DNA from: Spirochaetaceae bacterium | GTDB taxonomy: Bacteria > Spirochaetota > Spirochaetia > DSM-27196 > PWMO01 | DNA length: 5,220 bases | Direction: 5' to 3' | NCBI GenBank assembly: GCA_003558175.1 | Contig: PWMO01000468.1 | Location: 1 to 5,220, forward strand | Part shown: in pieces, positions 1 through 5,220 of the stretch | How positions within the stretch are numbered: the first letter of the stretch is position 1 | Layout of the letters: each line of letters opens with the position of its first letter | Program-made: the position numbers and the translations under genes | Notes under the pieces: generated by a model | Seen by the model: only the letters and a program-made list of their open reading frames with translations | The model's database searches: none | Told to the model about the DNA's origin: nothing

Positions 1-450
1 ATCTTTGTGGTGATCACCATTGGCGTTATCGCTCGCTATCTCGTAAACATGCCCATTCCGTGGGTCGAGGAGATATCCAGGTTTCTCTTTATCTGGATTG
101 GGTATCTGGCGGGTTGCCAGGCGTTTGCGCAGCAACGTCACATGGTCCTGGGAGTGGTCTTTGAGCGGTTACCCGCGAGCGTGCAGCGTTGGATCAGCAT
201 CGCGCAGGCGGTCGTGCTGCAGGTGCTGTTTGTCTGGATGATCCTTCCTTCGTTCCGGGGCTGGGATCGGTATGTTCCCTCCAACTACCTTCGCATACCG
301 GAGGGAATCGTATTTCTTATCATTCCGTTGGCATTCTTACTGCTCTCCATCCATAACCTGATAATTCTCGTCAAACAGTTAACGGCCATTGGTGCACCTG
401 GAGCAACTGGTGCTAAGCGTGACTCTGGCGCCGCGGAGGTCAAGCAATGA
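1..450 (+). CDS. TRAP transporter small permease subunit (DctQ family), 5'-truncated
   Basis: This is the small inner-membrane subunit of a tripartite ATP-independent periplasmic (TRAP) transporter, which pairs with the large DctM-type subunit to take up organic or sugar acids using an ion gradient. The frame is open from base 1, and 149 residues are visible. The first visible residues, IFVVITIGVIARYL, already belong to the end of the first membrane helix. The GTG at base 7 is therefore internal, and I infer that roughly 25-30 N-terminal residues lie outside the window. The family hallmark follows: RYLVNMPIPWVEEISRF, then an aromatic-rich helix (LFIWIGYLAG) and a loop with QQRHM. Further helices lie around bases 205-250 and 310-380. 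The C-terminal tail is hydrophilic. Its stop overlaps the start of the next gene as ATGA. The substrate cannot be read from this subunit. Confidence 0.93.
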   Translation: MFVVITIGVIARYLVNMPIPWVEEISRFLFIWIGYLAGCQAFAQQRHMVLGVVFERLPASVQRWISIAQAVVLQVLFVWMILPSFRGWDRYVPSNYLRIPEGIVFLIIPLAFLLLSIHNLIILVKQLTAIGAPGATGAKRDSGAAEVKQ

Positions 451-1724
451 GTCTCGCAGCGTTCTTGCTTCTTTTCGTTGTCTTGATCGTGGTAAACATG
501 CCGCTCTCTGTCGCAATGATTGTCTCCACGCTCGTCTACATCATCCTGAACGGGATGGATCTCACTTTCATCGCGATGCGGATGTACTCGTCACTGGCAA
601 ACTTCATTCTGCTTGCCATTCCTTTCTTCCTGCTGACGTCGGAGGTCATGACCCGAGCCGGACTTTCGAAACGCCTGTTTGGCTTTGCTCAGTCACTGGT
701 AGGATTTATTCCGGGCGGACTTGGGCATGTGAATGTCGTCAACAGCGTCATCTTTTCGGGGATGTCCGGCTCCGCGGTTGCCGATGCGGGCGGAATCGGG
801 AGGCTGAGCTACCAGGCGATGGCGGATGAAGGGTACGGTGACGGATTCAGCATGAGCGTCACAGCCGCGTCGGCGGGGATCGGGCCCATTATCCCGCCCA
901 GCCTGCCGATGGTAGTGTACGCAATGGTAGCAAACGAGTCGGTCGGCCGGCTCTTCTTTGGCGGCATCATTCCGGGTCTGATGCTGGCGGTTGTGCTGAT
1001 GATCTACATTTTCATCGTGTCGAAGAAACGTCACTACCCGGTCAACACTTCGTTTGATTTGCGTCGGATCGGCAAAGACTTTGTCGGAGCTTTCTTCCCG
1101 TTGCTCACCCCCGTGATTCTGCTGGGAGGTATCTATTTTGGTGTGGTCACCATAACGGAGGCGGCGGTACTGGCGGTGCTCTACGCGTGTCTGCTTGGGT
1201 TTGTGGTTTATCGCACGCTCTCGTTGCTCGATTTCTACCGGTCGCTGAAGAGTGTCATCACGATCTGTGGTCCCATTCTGCTGCTGATCATCGGTGCTAC
1301 CATGTTCGGTTTCGTTCTGACGATCGAGAACGTCTCGCAGACCATAACTACGGCTGTTGCAGCGGTCTCACAGAATCCAATTATCGTGCTGATTCTGATC
1401 AATGTTGTGTTCCTGATTCTGGGAACCATGTCTGACCCGCTGGTGAATATCATGCTCTTCGTGCCGCTGTTCATTCCGCTGGTGCGCACCGTCGGAATCA
1501 GCACCGTGCATTTTGGTGTTGTGGTAGTACTGAACAGCATGATCGGCCTGATTACTCCGCCGGTAGGTGCGCTGTTGGTGACGGTGTCCGGTTTCGGCAA
1601 GATCGGGCTCGGAAAGCTTATGCACGAGGTGTGGCCGTTTATCGTTGTGGAGTTAGTTGTACTCGCGATAATCATACTCTTCCCGGGGAGCGTGCTGCTG
1701 ATCCCCAATATCCTATTTGGATAG
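447..1724 (+). CDS. TRAP transporter large permease subunit (DctM family)
   Basis: This is the large, transport-catalysing membrane subunit of the same TRAP transporter. It is complete at 425 residues, the normal family length, and almost entirely hydrophobic, with about a dozen membrane segments. Family signatures are in order: FILLAIPFFLLTSEVM (53-68), the glycine/serine-rich stretch SGMSGSAVADAGGIG (104-118), GPIIPPS (146-152), LFFGGIIPG (169-177), and the second-half repeat counterpart GLITPPVG (367-374). The paired PP motifs in the two halves match the inverted-repeat architecture of this family. The ATG overlaps the upstream stop by four bases (ATGA), and a strong Shine-Dalgarno GGAGGT lies at 435-440, six bases before it. 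No frame disruption is seen. The periplasmic binding protein DctP is absent here and is expected upstream. The symbol is left blank because the substrate is unknown; this is a DctM homologue, not necessarily a dicarboxylate carrier. Confidence 0.96.
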   Translation: MSLAAFLLLFVVLIVVNMPLSVAMIVSTLVYIILNGMDLTFIAMRMYSSLANFILLAIPFFLLTSEVMTRAGLSKRLFGFAQSLVGFIPGGLGHVNVVNSVIFSGMSGSAVADAGGIGRLSYQAMADEGYGDGFSMSVTAASAGIGPIIPPSLPMVVYAMVANESVGRLFFGGIIPGLMLAVVLMIYIFIVSKKRHYPVNTSFDLRRIGKDFVGAFFPLLTPVILLGGIYFGVVTITEAAVLAVLYACLLGFVVYRTLSLLDFYRSLKSVITICGPILLLIIGATMFGFVLTIENVSQTITTAVAAVSQNPIIVLILINVVFLILGTMSDPLVNIMLFVPLFIPLVRTVGISTVHFGVVVVLNSMIGLITPPVGALLVTVSGFGKIGLGKLMHEVWPFIVVELVVLAIIILFPGSVLLIPNILFG

Positions 1725-1730
1725 CACGAC

Positions 1731-1736
1731 AGGTGA
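1731..1736 (+). promoter_or_regulatory. Ribosome binding site (AGGTGA) deciding the aldolase start
   Basis: AGGTGA lies seven bases before ATG 1744, in the 19-base gap after the large-permease stop. It favours ATG 1744 over the in-frame TTG at 1717, which lies upstream of this site and inside the permease gene. It also favours it over ATG 1753, which would be 16 bases away. Confidence 0.7.
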
Positions 1737-1743
1737 AACCGCA

Positions 1744-2610
1744 ATGACCACGATGAACCGAATCAAATCCGAACTTGTACAGGACAGGGTTGTCTGTGGC
1801 TGCATGGTGACGGAAGTCAGGACCCCGGCGATCGGAATGATTCTCGAGAGTGCCGGTCTGGATTTCTTCATTCTCGATATGGAGCACGGCTCGTTCAGCT
1901 ACGAGACTGCCAACGACATCATACTGTCGTGTCACGGCTTAAGGATTGTGCCGTTTGTTCGCGTGCCCGCTCTGGAACGCGAGGCGTTTCAGAAGCCGCT
2001 TGACTCCGGTGCCCACGGTATTCTGGTACCGCGCGTGGAAACGAGAGAGCAGGTTGAAGCGGCGCTTGACCTGATGCGGTATGCGCCGGCCGGGTCACGT
2101 GGCCTCTCAATCCGCCGTGCGCACAGCGGGTTCACCCGGCAGGAGCCGTTTCAGTTCACCTCCGATGCGAACCGCAACGTCATGCTTATGGTGCAGATCG
2201 AGACTCGCCAGGGCGTCGAGAACATAGAAGCCGTCAGCGACACGCCGGGAGTCGATGTGCTGTTTGTCGGTCCGTCCGATCTGGCCCATTCGTACGGAGA
2301 GGTTGAAAGCGAAACACTCGATCAGGCGATCGCGCGCGTGATCGAGGTGGGCAAGCGCAAGGGCATCCCCACGGGCATCCAGCATACCAGTCTACCGGTT
2401 ATCACGCGACTGATCGAAGACGGAATGCGGTTTATCTCGGTAAACACCGAAGTGGGCGCGATCATCAGTGTATTCTCGGATGCCGAATCTCGCATTCGTG
2501 CCGCGGCAAAGAACAACGACTCCAGAGAAGACCCCAGACAAGACTCCAGACAAGAGAATTCCACACAGGCGGCGGATACGAACGGCGCCGGGGCGGGGAT
2601 GTCGAAGTGA
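1744..2610 (+). CDS. HpcH/HpaI-family class II aldolase (2-oxo-acid aldolase)
   Basis: Members of this family are divalent-metal-dependent aldolases that reversibly split 2-oxo-3-deoxy or 4-hydroxy-2-oxo acids into pyruvate (or a related oxo acid) and an aldehyde; examples are HpaI, GarL and RhmA. Residues are numbered from ATG 1744, giving 288 residues. The family active site is visible: LDMEHG with Glu47-His48 (the HpaI catalytic His position), FVRVP with Arg73 (pyruvate carboxylate/catalytic Arg), GAHGILVPRVET (89-100), GSRGLSIRRA (117-126), metal-ligand Glu153 in QIET, and metal-ligand Asp179 in VGPSDL. The barrel core ends near residue 257. A hydrophilic tail of about 30 residues follows, unlike the usual 250-267-residue enzymes, and includes a short tandem repeat (DSRE-DPRQ-DSRQ). 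The gene sits 19 bases after the permease gene, and its TGA overlaps the kinase start as GTGA. An oxo-acid aldolase role is well supported; the specific substrate is not, and malate-type or citramalate-type lyase chemistry is less likely. Confidence 0.92.
   Translation: MTTMNRIKSELVQDRVVCGCMVTEVRTPAIGMILESAGLDFFILDMEHGSFSYETANDIILSCHGLRIVPFVRVPALEREAFQKPLDSGAHGILVPRVETREQVEAALDLMRYAPAGSRGLSIRRAHSGFTRQEPFQFTSDANRNVMLMVQIETRQGVENIEAVSDTPGVDVLFVGPSDLAHSYGEVESETLDQAIARVIEVGKRKGIPTGIQHTSLPVITRLIEDGMRFISVNTEVGAIISVFSDAESRIRAAAKNNDSREDPRQDSRQENSTQAADTNGAGAGMSK
2518..2553 (+). repeat. Three in-frame 12-bp tandem repeats in the aldolase tail
   Basis: Three copies are adjacent: GACTCCAGAGAA, GACCCCAGACAA and GACTCCAGACAA. 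Each differs from the next by one or two bases. They encode the tetrapeptides DSRE, DPRQ and DSRQ, and a decayed further start (GAGAAT) follows. The length of 12 keeps the reading frame whatever the copy number. The repeats build part of the unusual hydrophilic C-terminal extension. Confidence 0.85.
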
Positions 2611-4091
2611 GCGGCTCGTTCTACGCAGGCATTGATGTTGGCTCGGGCAGCGTGAAGGCAACCTTGCAGCGATCGGACGGTGCCGTCATGGCGATGGGAG
2701 CGGCTGACTACGAAACCTGCTATCCGCAGCCCGGCTTTGTAGAACAGGACGTTGACGACTGGTATTCGGCCGCGTGTGCCGCCGTTCGCGAGGCGCTGAA
2801 ACGCTCAGAGATCGCGCCGGCCGACGTCGCCGGAATCGGCCTTTCGGGAACGTCCCACGTGCCCTGCCTGCTTGACGAGAATCGCCGGCCGGTGCGGTGC
2901 GGCATCCTCTGGAACGACCAGCGCAGTGGCGAACAGGTGCGGCGCCTCTCGGAGAGCCACGGAAACCTGATCGAGCGCAGCGCGATGAACACGGTGAACT
3001 GCACCTGGTCGTTGCCGCAGATGCTCTGGGTGCGGGAGAATGAACCGGAGCTGTTCAAGCGGGTGCGCTTCGTGCTCTTCTCCAAGGACTACTTGACCTA
3101 TCGGCTGACGGGCCGGCTCGTGGCCGACCGATCTACCGCCTGCAGTTCGCTGCTGGTAGCTGCGGCAACGGTGAGCTGGGATCCCGAGCTGCTGCAGCTG
3201 GTTGGGCTTCCCGAATCGGCTTACCCGGAAATCCGCGCGTCTGCTGAGGTGGTTGGCGCGCTCACGTCGCAGGCAGCGCAGGATCTGGGACTGGCACCCG
3301 GCGTCAAGGTAGTGGCGGGCATGCTCGATTCGGCCGCAGAGCTGGTGGGTGTGGGAGCAGTGGATCCGACCGTTGGCGTCATCCGGCTCGGCACGGCCGG
3401 CGGCGTGATGATCATCTGTGATGAACCTCAGCTGCGAAAGGGCTGCCTGTTGTATCCGCATCCGGCAGGTGAGTACTGGTACCATCAGGCGGGGACCAAC
3501 TCTGCTACAACTTCGCTGCAATGGATACGCGGCGTGCTCGGGCTCGAAGGCGCTGAATGGAGTTACGAGCGGCTGGAACACATGGCGAACGAAGCCGCGT
3601 CGGGTGCGGCCGGCCTGCTGTTCCATCCTTATCTGCTTGGTGAGCGTGCTCCGTACTGGAGCGATACGATTCGTGGCGGGTTTCACGGCATCACCCTCTC
3701 TCACGGTCGGCCGGAGTTTCTCCGCGCGGTGCTCGAGGGCGTGGCGTACTCGCTGCGGGACTGTACCGGACTGCTTGATCTGGAACGCGTCACGCAACTG
3801 CGTATCTGCGGCGGCGGAGCCAAGAGCCGCATCTGGTGCCAGATCATTGCCGACGTGCTGGGGCTACCGGTCGACCGGATGGACGTGGCCGACGCGTCCG
3901 CTCTGGGAGCCGCGATGATCGCGCTGGCGGGCTGCGAGCGGCGTGACCCGGCACAGACTGCAGTTTCCGCTCTGAAGAGCGCGGACCGTATCGAGCCGGA
4001 CGCCGCTCGCCATCGTCTCTACTCGGAACAGTACCAGCGATACCGCGAGGTTGCGGCCCAGTACCTGCGGTCATTCGAGCCGGATGACTGA
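2607..4091 (+). CDS. FGGY-family carbohydrate kinase, xylulokinase-like
   Basis: This is a cytoplasmic ATP-dependent sugar, sugar-acid or polyol kinase with the two-domain FGGY fold, 494 residues (E. coli XylB has 484). Visible motifs are: N-terminal phosphate loop YAGIDVGSGSVKA (6-18) with Asp10; substrate-side loop GLSGTSHVPCLLD (78-90); ILWNDQRS (100-107); FSKDYLTYRLTG (158-169); catalytic-base segment VVAGMLDSAAELVGVG (235-250) with Asp241; LGTAGG (261-266); SLQWIRG (303-309); LGERAP (344-349); and the C-terminal ATP-site signature GGGAKSRIW...IADVLGLPV (402-422). The closest general resemblance is to xylulokinases, but the loop that is GQMHG in those enzymes reads GTSHV here (81-85). Specificity should therefore not be called xylulose. 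The start is GTG, sharing GTGA with the aldolase stop, with a G-rich stretch at 2590-2598 as a possible weak ribosome site; translational coupling is likely. It is the last gene of the operon. Confidence 0.93.
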   Translation: MSGSFYAGIDVGSGSVKATLQRSDGAVMAMGAADYETCYPQPGFVEQDVDDWYSAACAAVREALKRSEIAPADVAGIGLSGTSHVPCLLDENRRPVRCGILWNDQRSGEQVRRLSESHGNLIERSAMNTVNCTWSLPQMLWVRENEPELFKRVRFVLFSKDYLTYRLTGRLVADRSTACSSLLVAAATVSWDPELLQLVGLPESAYPEIRASAEVVGALTSQAAQDLGLAPGVKVVAGMLDSAAELVGVGAVDPTVGVIRLGTAGGVMIICDEPQLRKGCLLYPHPAGEYWYHQAGTNSATTSLQWIRGVLGLEGAEWSYERLEHMANEAASGAAGLLFHPYLLGERAPYWSDTIRGGFHGITLSHGRPEFLRAVLEGVAYSLRDCTGLLDLERVTQLRICGGGAKSRIWCQIIADVLGLPVDRMDVADASALGAAMIALAGCERRDPAQTAVSALKSADRIEPDAARHRLYSEQYQRYREVAAQYLRSFEPDD

Positions 4092-4117
4092 GCCGACGAG
4101 CACGGTAACTGAGCCGA
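4087..4117 (+). repeat. Short direct repeat at the end of the kinase gene
   Basis: ACTGAGCCGA occurs at 4087-4096, overlapping the kinase stop codon, and again at 4108-4117. The period is 21 bases, so a second in-frame TGA sits 21 bases after the first. The rest of the 4092-4149 gap has only a weak four-pair hairpin (GAGC-cgc-GCTC) and no T-run, so no intrinsic terminator is called in either direction. Confidence 0.5.
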
Positions 4118-4149
4118 GGAACTCTCGCCGCGAGCCGCGCTCTTGCCGA

Positions 4150-4989
4150 CTATCGGATGAGTACCGCCGCGCCCAGTGACAGCGAGTAGGTGTGCAGCCA
4201 GTTAACGGTGTAGTCCGACGGGTCGGTATTGGCGGCACCGCCGCCGAGGTAGCGCAGGTTGATAAACGTCTCGATTGACTCCGTGACCCGATATCCGCCC
4301 CGGAGACTGGCGTCCAGCAGCGCTCCGGTTGTCTCGTTGTCGCTGCCGTTGAGGTAGCTGATCGGGGCGTAGATCCCGTCGATCTCGGTCTCCAGGTAGA
4401 AGTCTCGTGTCAGGTTGTAGCGCGCCTTCAGCTTGAGCAGCGGTACCGGGCCGACTCCTGCAGACCGATAGTAGCCTGCCGGCCCATCCGTGCCATCGCC
4501 GCCGCGCGCTTCAAACTCGATATTGGCGTTGCGTATCTGCAGCGAAACACCGGCATCGAGGCGCCAGCGGTCATCATCTATGAAGAGATACAGGTAGCTC
4601 AGCCGATAGAACGGAAAGCTGTAGAGCGAAAGGAGACTGTCTCCTTTGAACGGCACGCCGTCCACCGTGAATTCGGACGGCATTTTGGCCCTGGTTTCCA
4701 GCTCCAGCGGCTGGTAGAGAAAGACCACCGTGTGCCGGTGCTGCAGCGTGAGCTCCGCCGACAGCCGGGCAAAGGGAAACAGCACATCCTGGCCACCGTC
4801 CTCGTGGTAGCGAAAGGTGGAGTCCCCCTCGGCAAATCTGATGCGATGGTCGATCACGCCCAGAAAGCCCGCTTCACCGACCAGGCGCACCACGGGGCGG
4901 GCAAGGTCTGCCTCGGATGCAGCGGCGGGCGGTGTCGACAGTGAAAGCACGAGCACGCAGAGAAAGATGGCGATAACTGCTGTTTTCAT
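4150..4989 (-). CDS. Exported outer-membrane beta-barrel-like protein, function unknown
   Basis: I do not recognise a named gene. The 279-residue product starts with a clear Sec signal peptide: MK, a hydrophobic core (about 5-18), then STPPAAA-S with the most likely signal peptidase I cut after Ala24. There is no lipobox at the cleavage site; Cys11 is inside the hydrophobic core. The mature part is rich in alternating polar/aromatic strands with turns, typical of a small outer-membrane barrel: VVFLYQPLELETRAK (88-102), SFPFYRLSYLYLFIDD (124-139), WRLDAGVSLQIRNA (142-155), FYLETEIDGIYAPISYLNGSD (197-217, internal), ALLDASLRGGYRV (223-235) and FINLRYLGGGA (242-252). The last residues alternate as in a final strand (YSLSLGAAVLIR), but it ends in Arg rather than the common terminal Phe/Trp. 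It is convergent to the kinase operon and probably unrelated to it. There is no Shine-Dalgarno before the ATG; see the overlapping promoter. Confidence 0.8.
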   Translation of the reverse strand: MKTAVIAIFLCVLVLSLSTPPAAASEADLARPVVRLVGEAGFLGVIDHRIRFAEGDSTFRYHEDGGQDVLFPFARLSAELTLQHRHTVVFLYQPLELETRAKMPSEFTVDGVPFKGDSLLSLYSFPFYRLSYLYLFIDDDRWRLDAGVSLQIRNANIEFEARGGDGTDGPAGYYRSAGVGPVPLLKLKARYNLTRDFYLETEIDGIYAPISYLNGSDNETTGALLDASLRGGYRVTESIETFINLRYLGGGAANTDPSDYTVNWLHTYSLSLGAAVLIR

Positions 4990-4995
4990 GGCGTC

Positions 4996-5023
4996 AGTAT
5001 ACTATGCAGCGGCCAGGAGTCAA
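4996..5023 (-). promoter_or_regulatory. Sigma-70-type promoter for the minus-strand exported protein
   Basis: On the minus strand TTGACT (5023-5018) is followed after 16 bases by TATACT (5001-4996). Each box matches five of six consensus bases. Counting the last base of the -10 box as -7 puts +1 at 4989, the A of the ATG start codon, implying a leaderless or nearly leaderless transcript. The -10 lies in a perfect 8-bp palindrome AGTATACT (4996-5003). The transcription start is inferred, not observed. Confidence 0.6.
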
Positions 5024-5060
5024 ACAGGGCAACCAGAGGCGAACGACTGTTTTTGTTAAT

Positions 5061-5085
5061 GCGTGATATACTTTTGGTATCGCGC
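5061..5085. promoter_or_regulatory. Inverted repeat (candidate operator) over the rightward -10 box
   Basis: GCGTGATA (5061-5068) and TATCGCGC (5078-5085) are inverted copies matching at seven of eight positions, separated by nine bases. The dyad covers the predicted -10 box and start site of the rightward promoter, a position where a bound repressor would block transcription. A perfect 10-bp palindrome GCGCATGCGC (5082-5091) adjoins its right arm. No regulator family is recognised from the arms. Confidence 0.4.
5064..5072 (+). promoter_or_regulatory. Extended -10 promoter for the rightward gene
   Basis: TGATATACT fits the extended -10 pattern (TG, one base, then a -10 box with five of six consensus bases). 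No good -35 hexamer is found 16-18 bases upstream, which extended -10 promoters can tolerate. Predicted +1 is near 5079, giving a leader of about 78 bases before the GTG at 5157. Confidence 0.45.
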
Positions 5086-5102
5086 ATGCGCCGTTATCGG
5101 TC

Positions 5103-5140
5103 GCACCGGGCTGGTCGCGAAGCGCCGGGGAATGCGGTGC
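5103..5140 (+). promoter_or_regulatory. Possible leader hairpin before the 5157 gene
   Basis: GCACCG (5103-5108) and CGGTGC (5135-5140) are perfectly complementary and could enclose a smaller stem CGC-GAA-GCG (5116-5124). The outer stem ends two bases before the GAGGAG ribosome site, so folding could affect translation start. A six-pair stem with a 26-base interior can occur by chance in G+C-rich DNA. Confidence 0.25.
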
Positions 5141-5141
5141 A

Positions 5142-5147
5142 GAGGAG
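5142..5147 (+). promoter_or_regulatory. Ribosome binding site (GAGGAG) deciding the GTG 5157 start
   Basis: A strong Shine-Dalgarno GAGGAG ends nine bases before GTG 5157. It supports GTG over the in-frame ATG at 5175, which is 27 bases away and would remove the basic N-terminus (MKTR) of the signal peptide. Confidence 0.7.
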
Positions 5148-5156
5148 ACGGAAAAA

Positions 5157-5220
5157 GTGAAAACACGCGTTCTGATGGGGCTGCTGTGCGGTCTGCTGTT
5201 CGTTGTTCCGGTGGCCATAG
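5157..5220 (+). CDS. N-terminal fragment of a secreted protein, cut by the window end
   Basis: Only 21 codons are present: GTG-initiated MKTRVLMGLLCGLLFVVPVA followed by Ile. This has the shape of a Sec signal peptide: basic start (Lys2, Arg4) and a long hydrophobic core. Cys11 lies inside the core; whether a lipobox or a signal peptidase I site follows cannot be seen. The strong ribosome site at 5142-5147 and the promoter-like TGATATACT at 5064-5072 support a real gene. It is transcribed divergently from the exported beta-barrel gene across 167 bases. The product is unknown; export to the envelope is the only property supported. Confidence 0.7.
   Translation, partial: MKTRVLMGLLCGLLFVVPVAI

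Noticed and set aside
7..9. GTG at base 7 as the start of the small permease
   Set aside because: The frame is open to base 1, and the visible residues begin inside the first membrane helix, so the true start lies before the window.
1717..1743. Upstream TTG start for the aldolase, overlapping the large-permease gene by eight bases
   Set aside because: It precedes the AGGTGA site at 1731-1736, would add nine residues outside the family core, and ATG 1744 has ideal spacing.
1235..1744. Minus-strand open frame opposite the large permease (169 codons)
   Set aside because: It mirrors the hydrophobic DctM coding frame, has no domain features and no plausible ribosome site was noted.
2805..3797. 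Long minus-strand open frame opposite the kinase (330 codons)
   Set aside because: The sense strand carries a full set of FGGY motifs; the antisense product is rich in Arg/His/Gln with no recognisable domain, typical of a shadow frame in G+C-rich coding DNA.
4122..4140. G+C-rich hairpin as an intrinsic terminator between the convergent genes
   Set aside because: The stem has only about four pairs and there is no T-run on either strand.
4998..5003. Plus-strand TATACT at 4998-5003 as a second rightward promoter
   Set aside because: It exists only because AGTATACT is palindromic; no -35 box or TG extension accompanies it on the plus strand.
4994..5218. Minus-strand 74-codon frame through the divergent intergenic region
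   Set aside because: It has no recognisable motif, runs through the promoter and palindrome region, and is antisense to the well-supported signal-peptide start at 5157.

Overview
The window looks like chromosomal DNA of a diderm (Gram-negative-type) bacterium of moderate-to-high G+C. It encodes an exported beta-barrel-like protein, a tripartite TRAP transporter and ordinary Shine-Dalgarno sites. The gene mix would suit a spirochaete or another free-living, often marine, heterotroph, but nothing in the sequence fixes the taxon.

The left four fifths (1-4091) is one tightly packed plus-strand operon whose 5' end lies outside the window. In order it carries the small permease subunit of a TRAP transporter (DctQ type, N-terminus cut off), the large permease subunit (DctM type, complete), an HpcH/HpaI-family class II aldolase and an FGGY-family carbohydrate kinase. 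The junctions are ATGA overlap, 19-nt gap and GTGA overlap, so the four genes are almost certainly co-transcribed and translationally coupled. The picture is an import-and-catabolism cassette for a small organic acid, sugar acid or related carbohydrate. The TRAP proteins import it, the aldolase cleaves a 2-oxo(-3-deoxy) acid to pyruvate or a related oxo acid plus an aldehyde, and the kinase phosphorylates a sugar, sugar acid or polyol. The periplasmic binding protein (DctP), any regulator and any dehydrogenase or dehydratase must lie upstream or elsewhere, so the substrate cannot be named.

A 58-bp gap (4092-4149) with no convincing intrinsic terminator separates this operon from a convergent minus-strand gene (4150-4989) for a secreted, probably outer-membrane, beta-barrel protein of unrecognised function. 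Upstream of it is a 167-bp divergent intergenic region (4990-5156). It holds a near-consensus sigma-70 promoter reading left, placed so that transcription would begin at the ATG itself, and an extended -10 promoter reading right that overlaps an inverted repeat. The right-hand promoter serves a gene starting at GTG 5157, of which only the 21-residue signal-peptide-like start is present.

No RNA genes, insertion sequences, CRISPR arrays or phage genes were seen. The points most worth a second look are the unassigned substrate of the transporter/aldolase/kinase cassette, the atypical substrate-loop motif of the kinase, the repeat-built C-terminal tail of the aldolase, and the apparent leaderless promoter and dyad in the divergent region.
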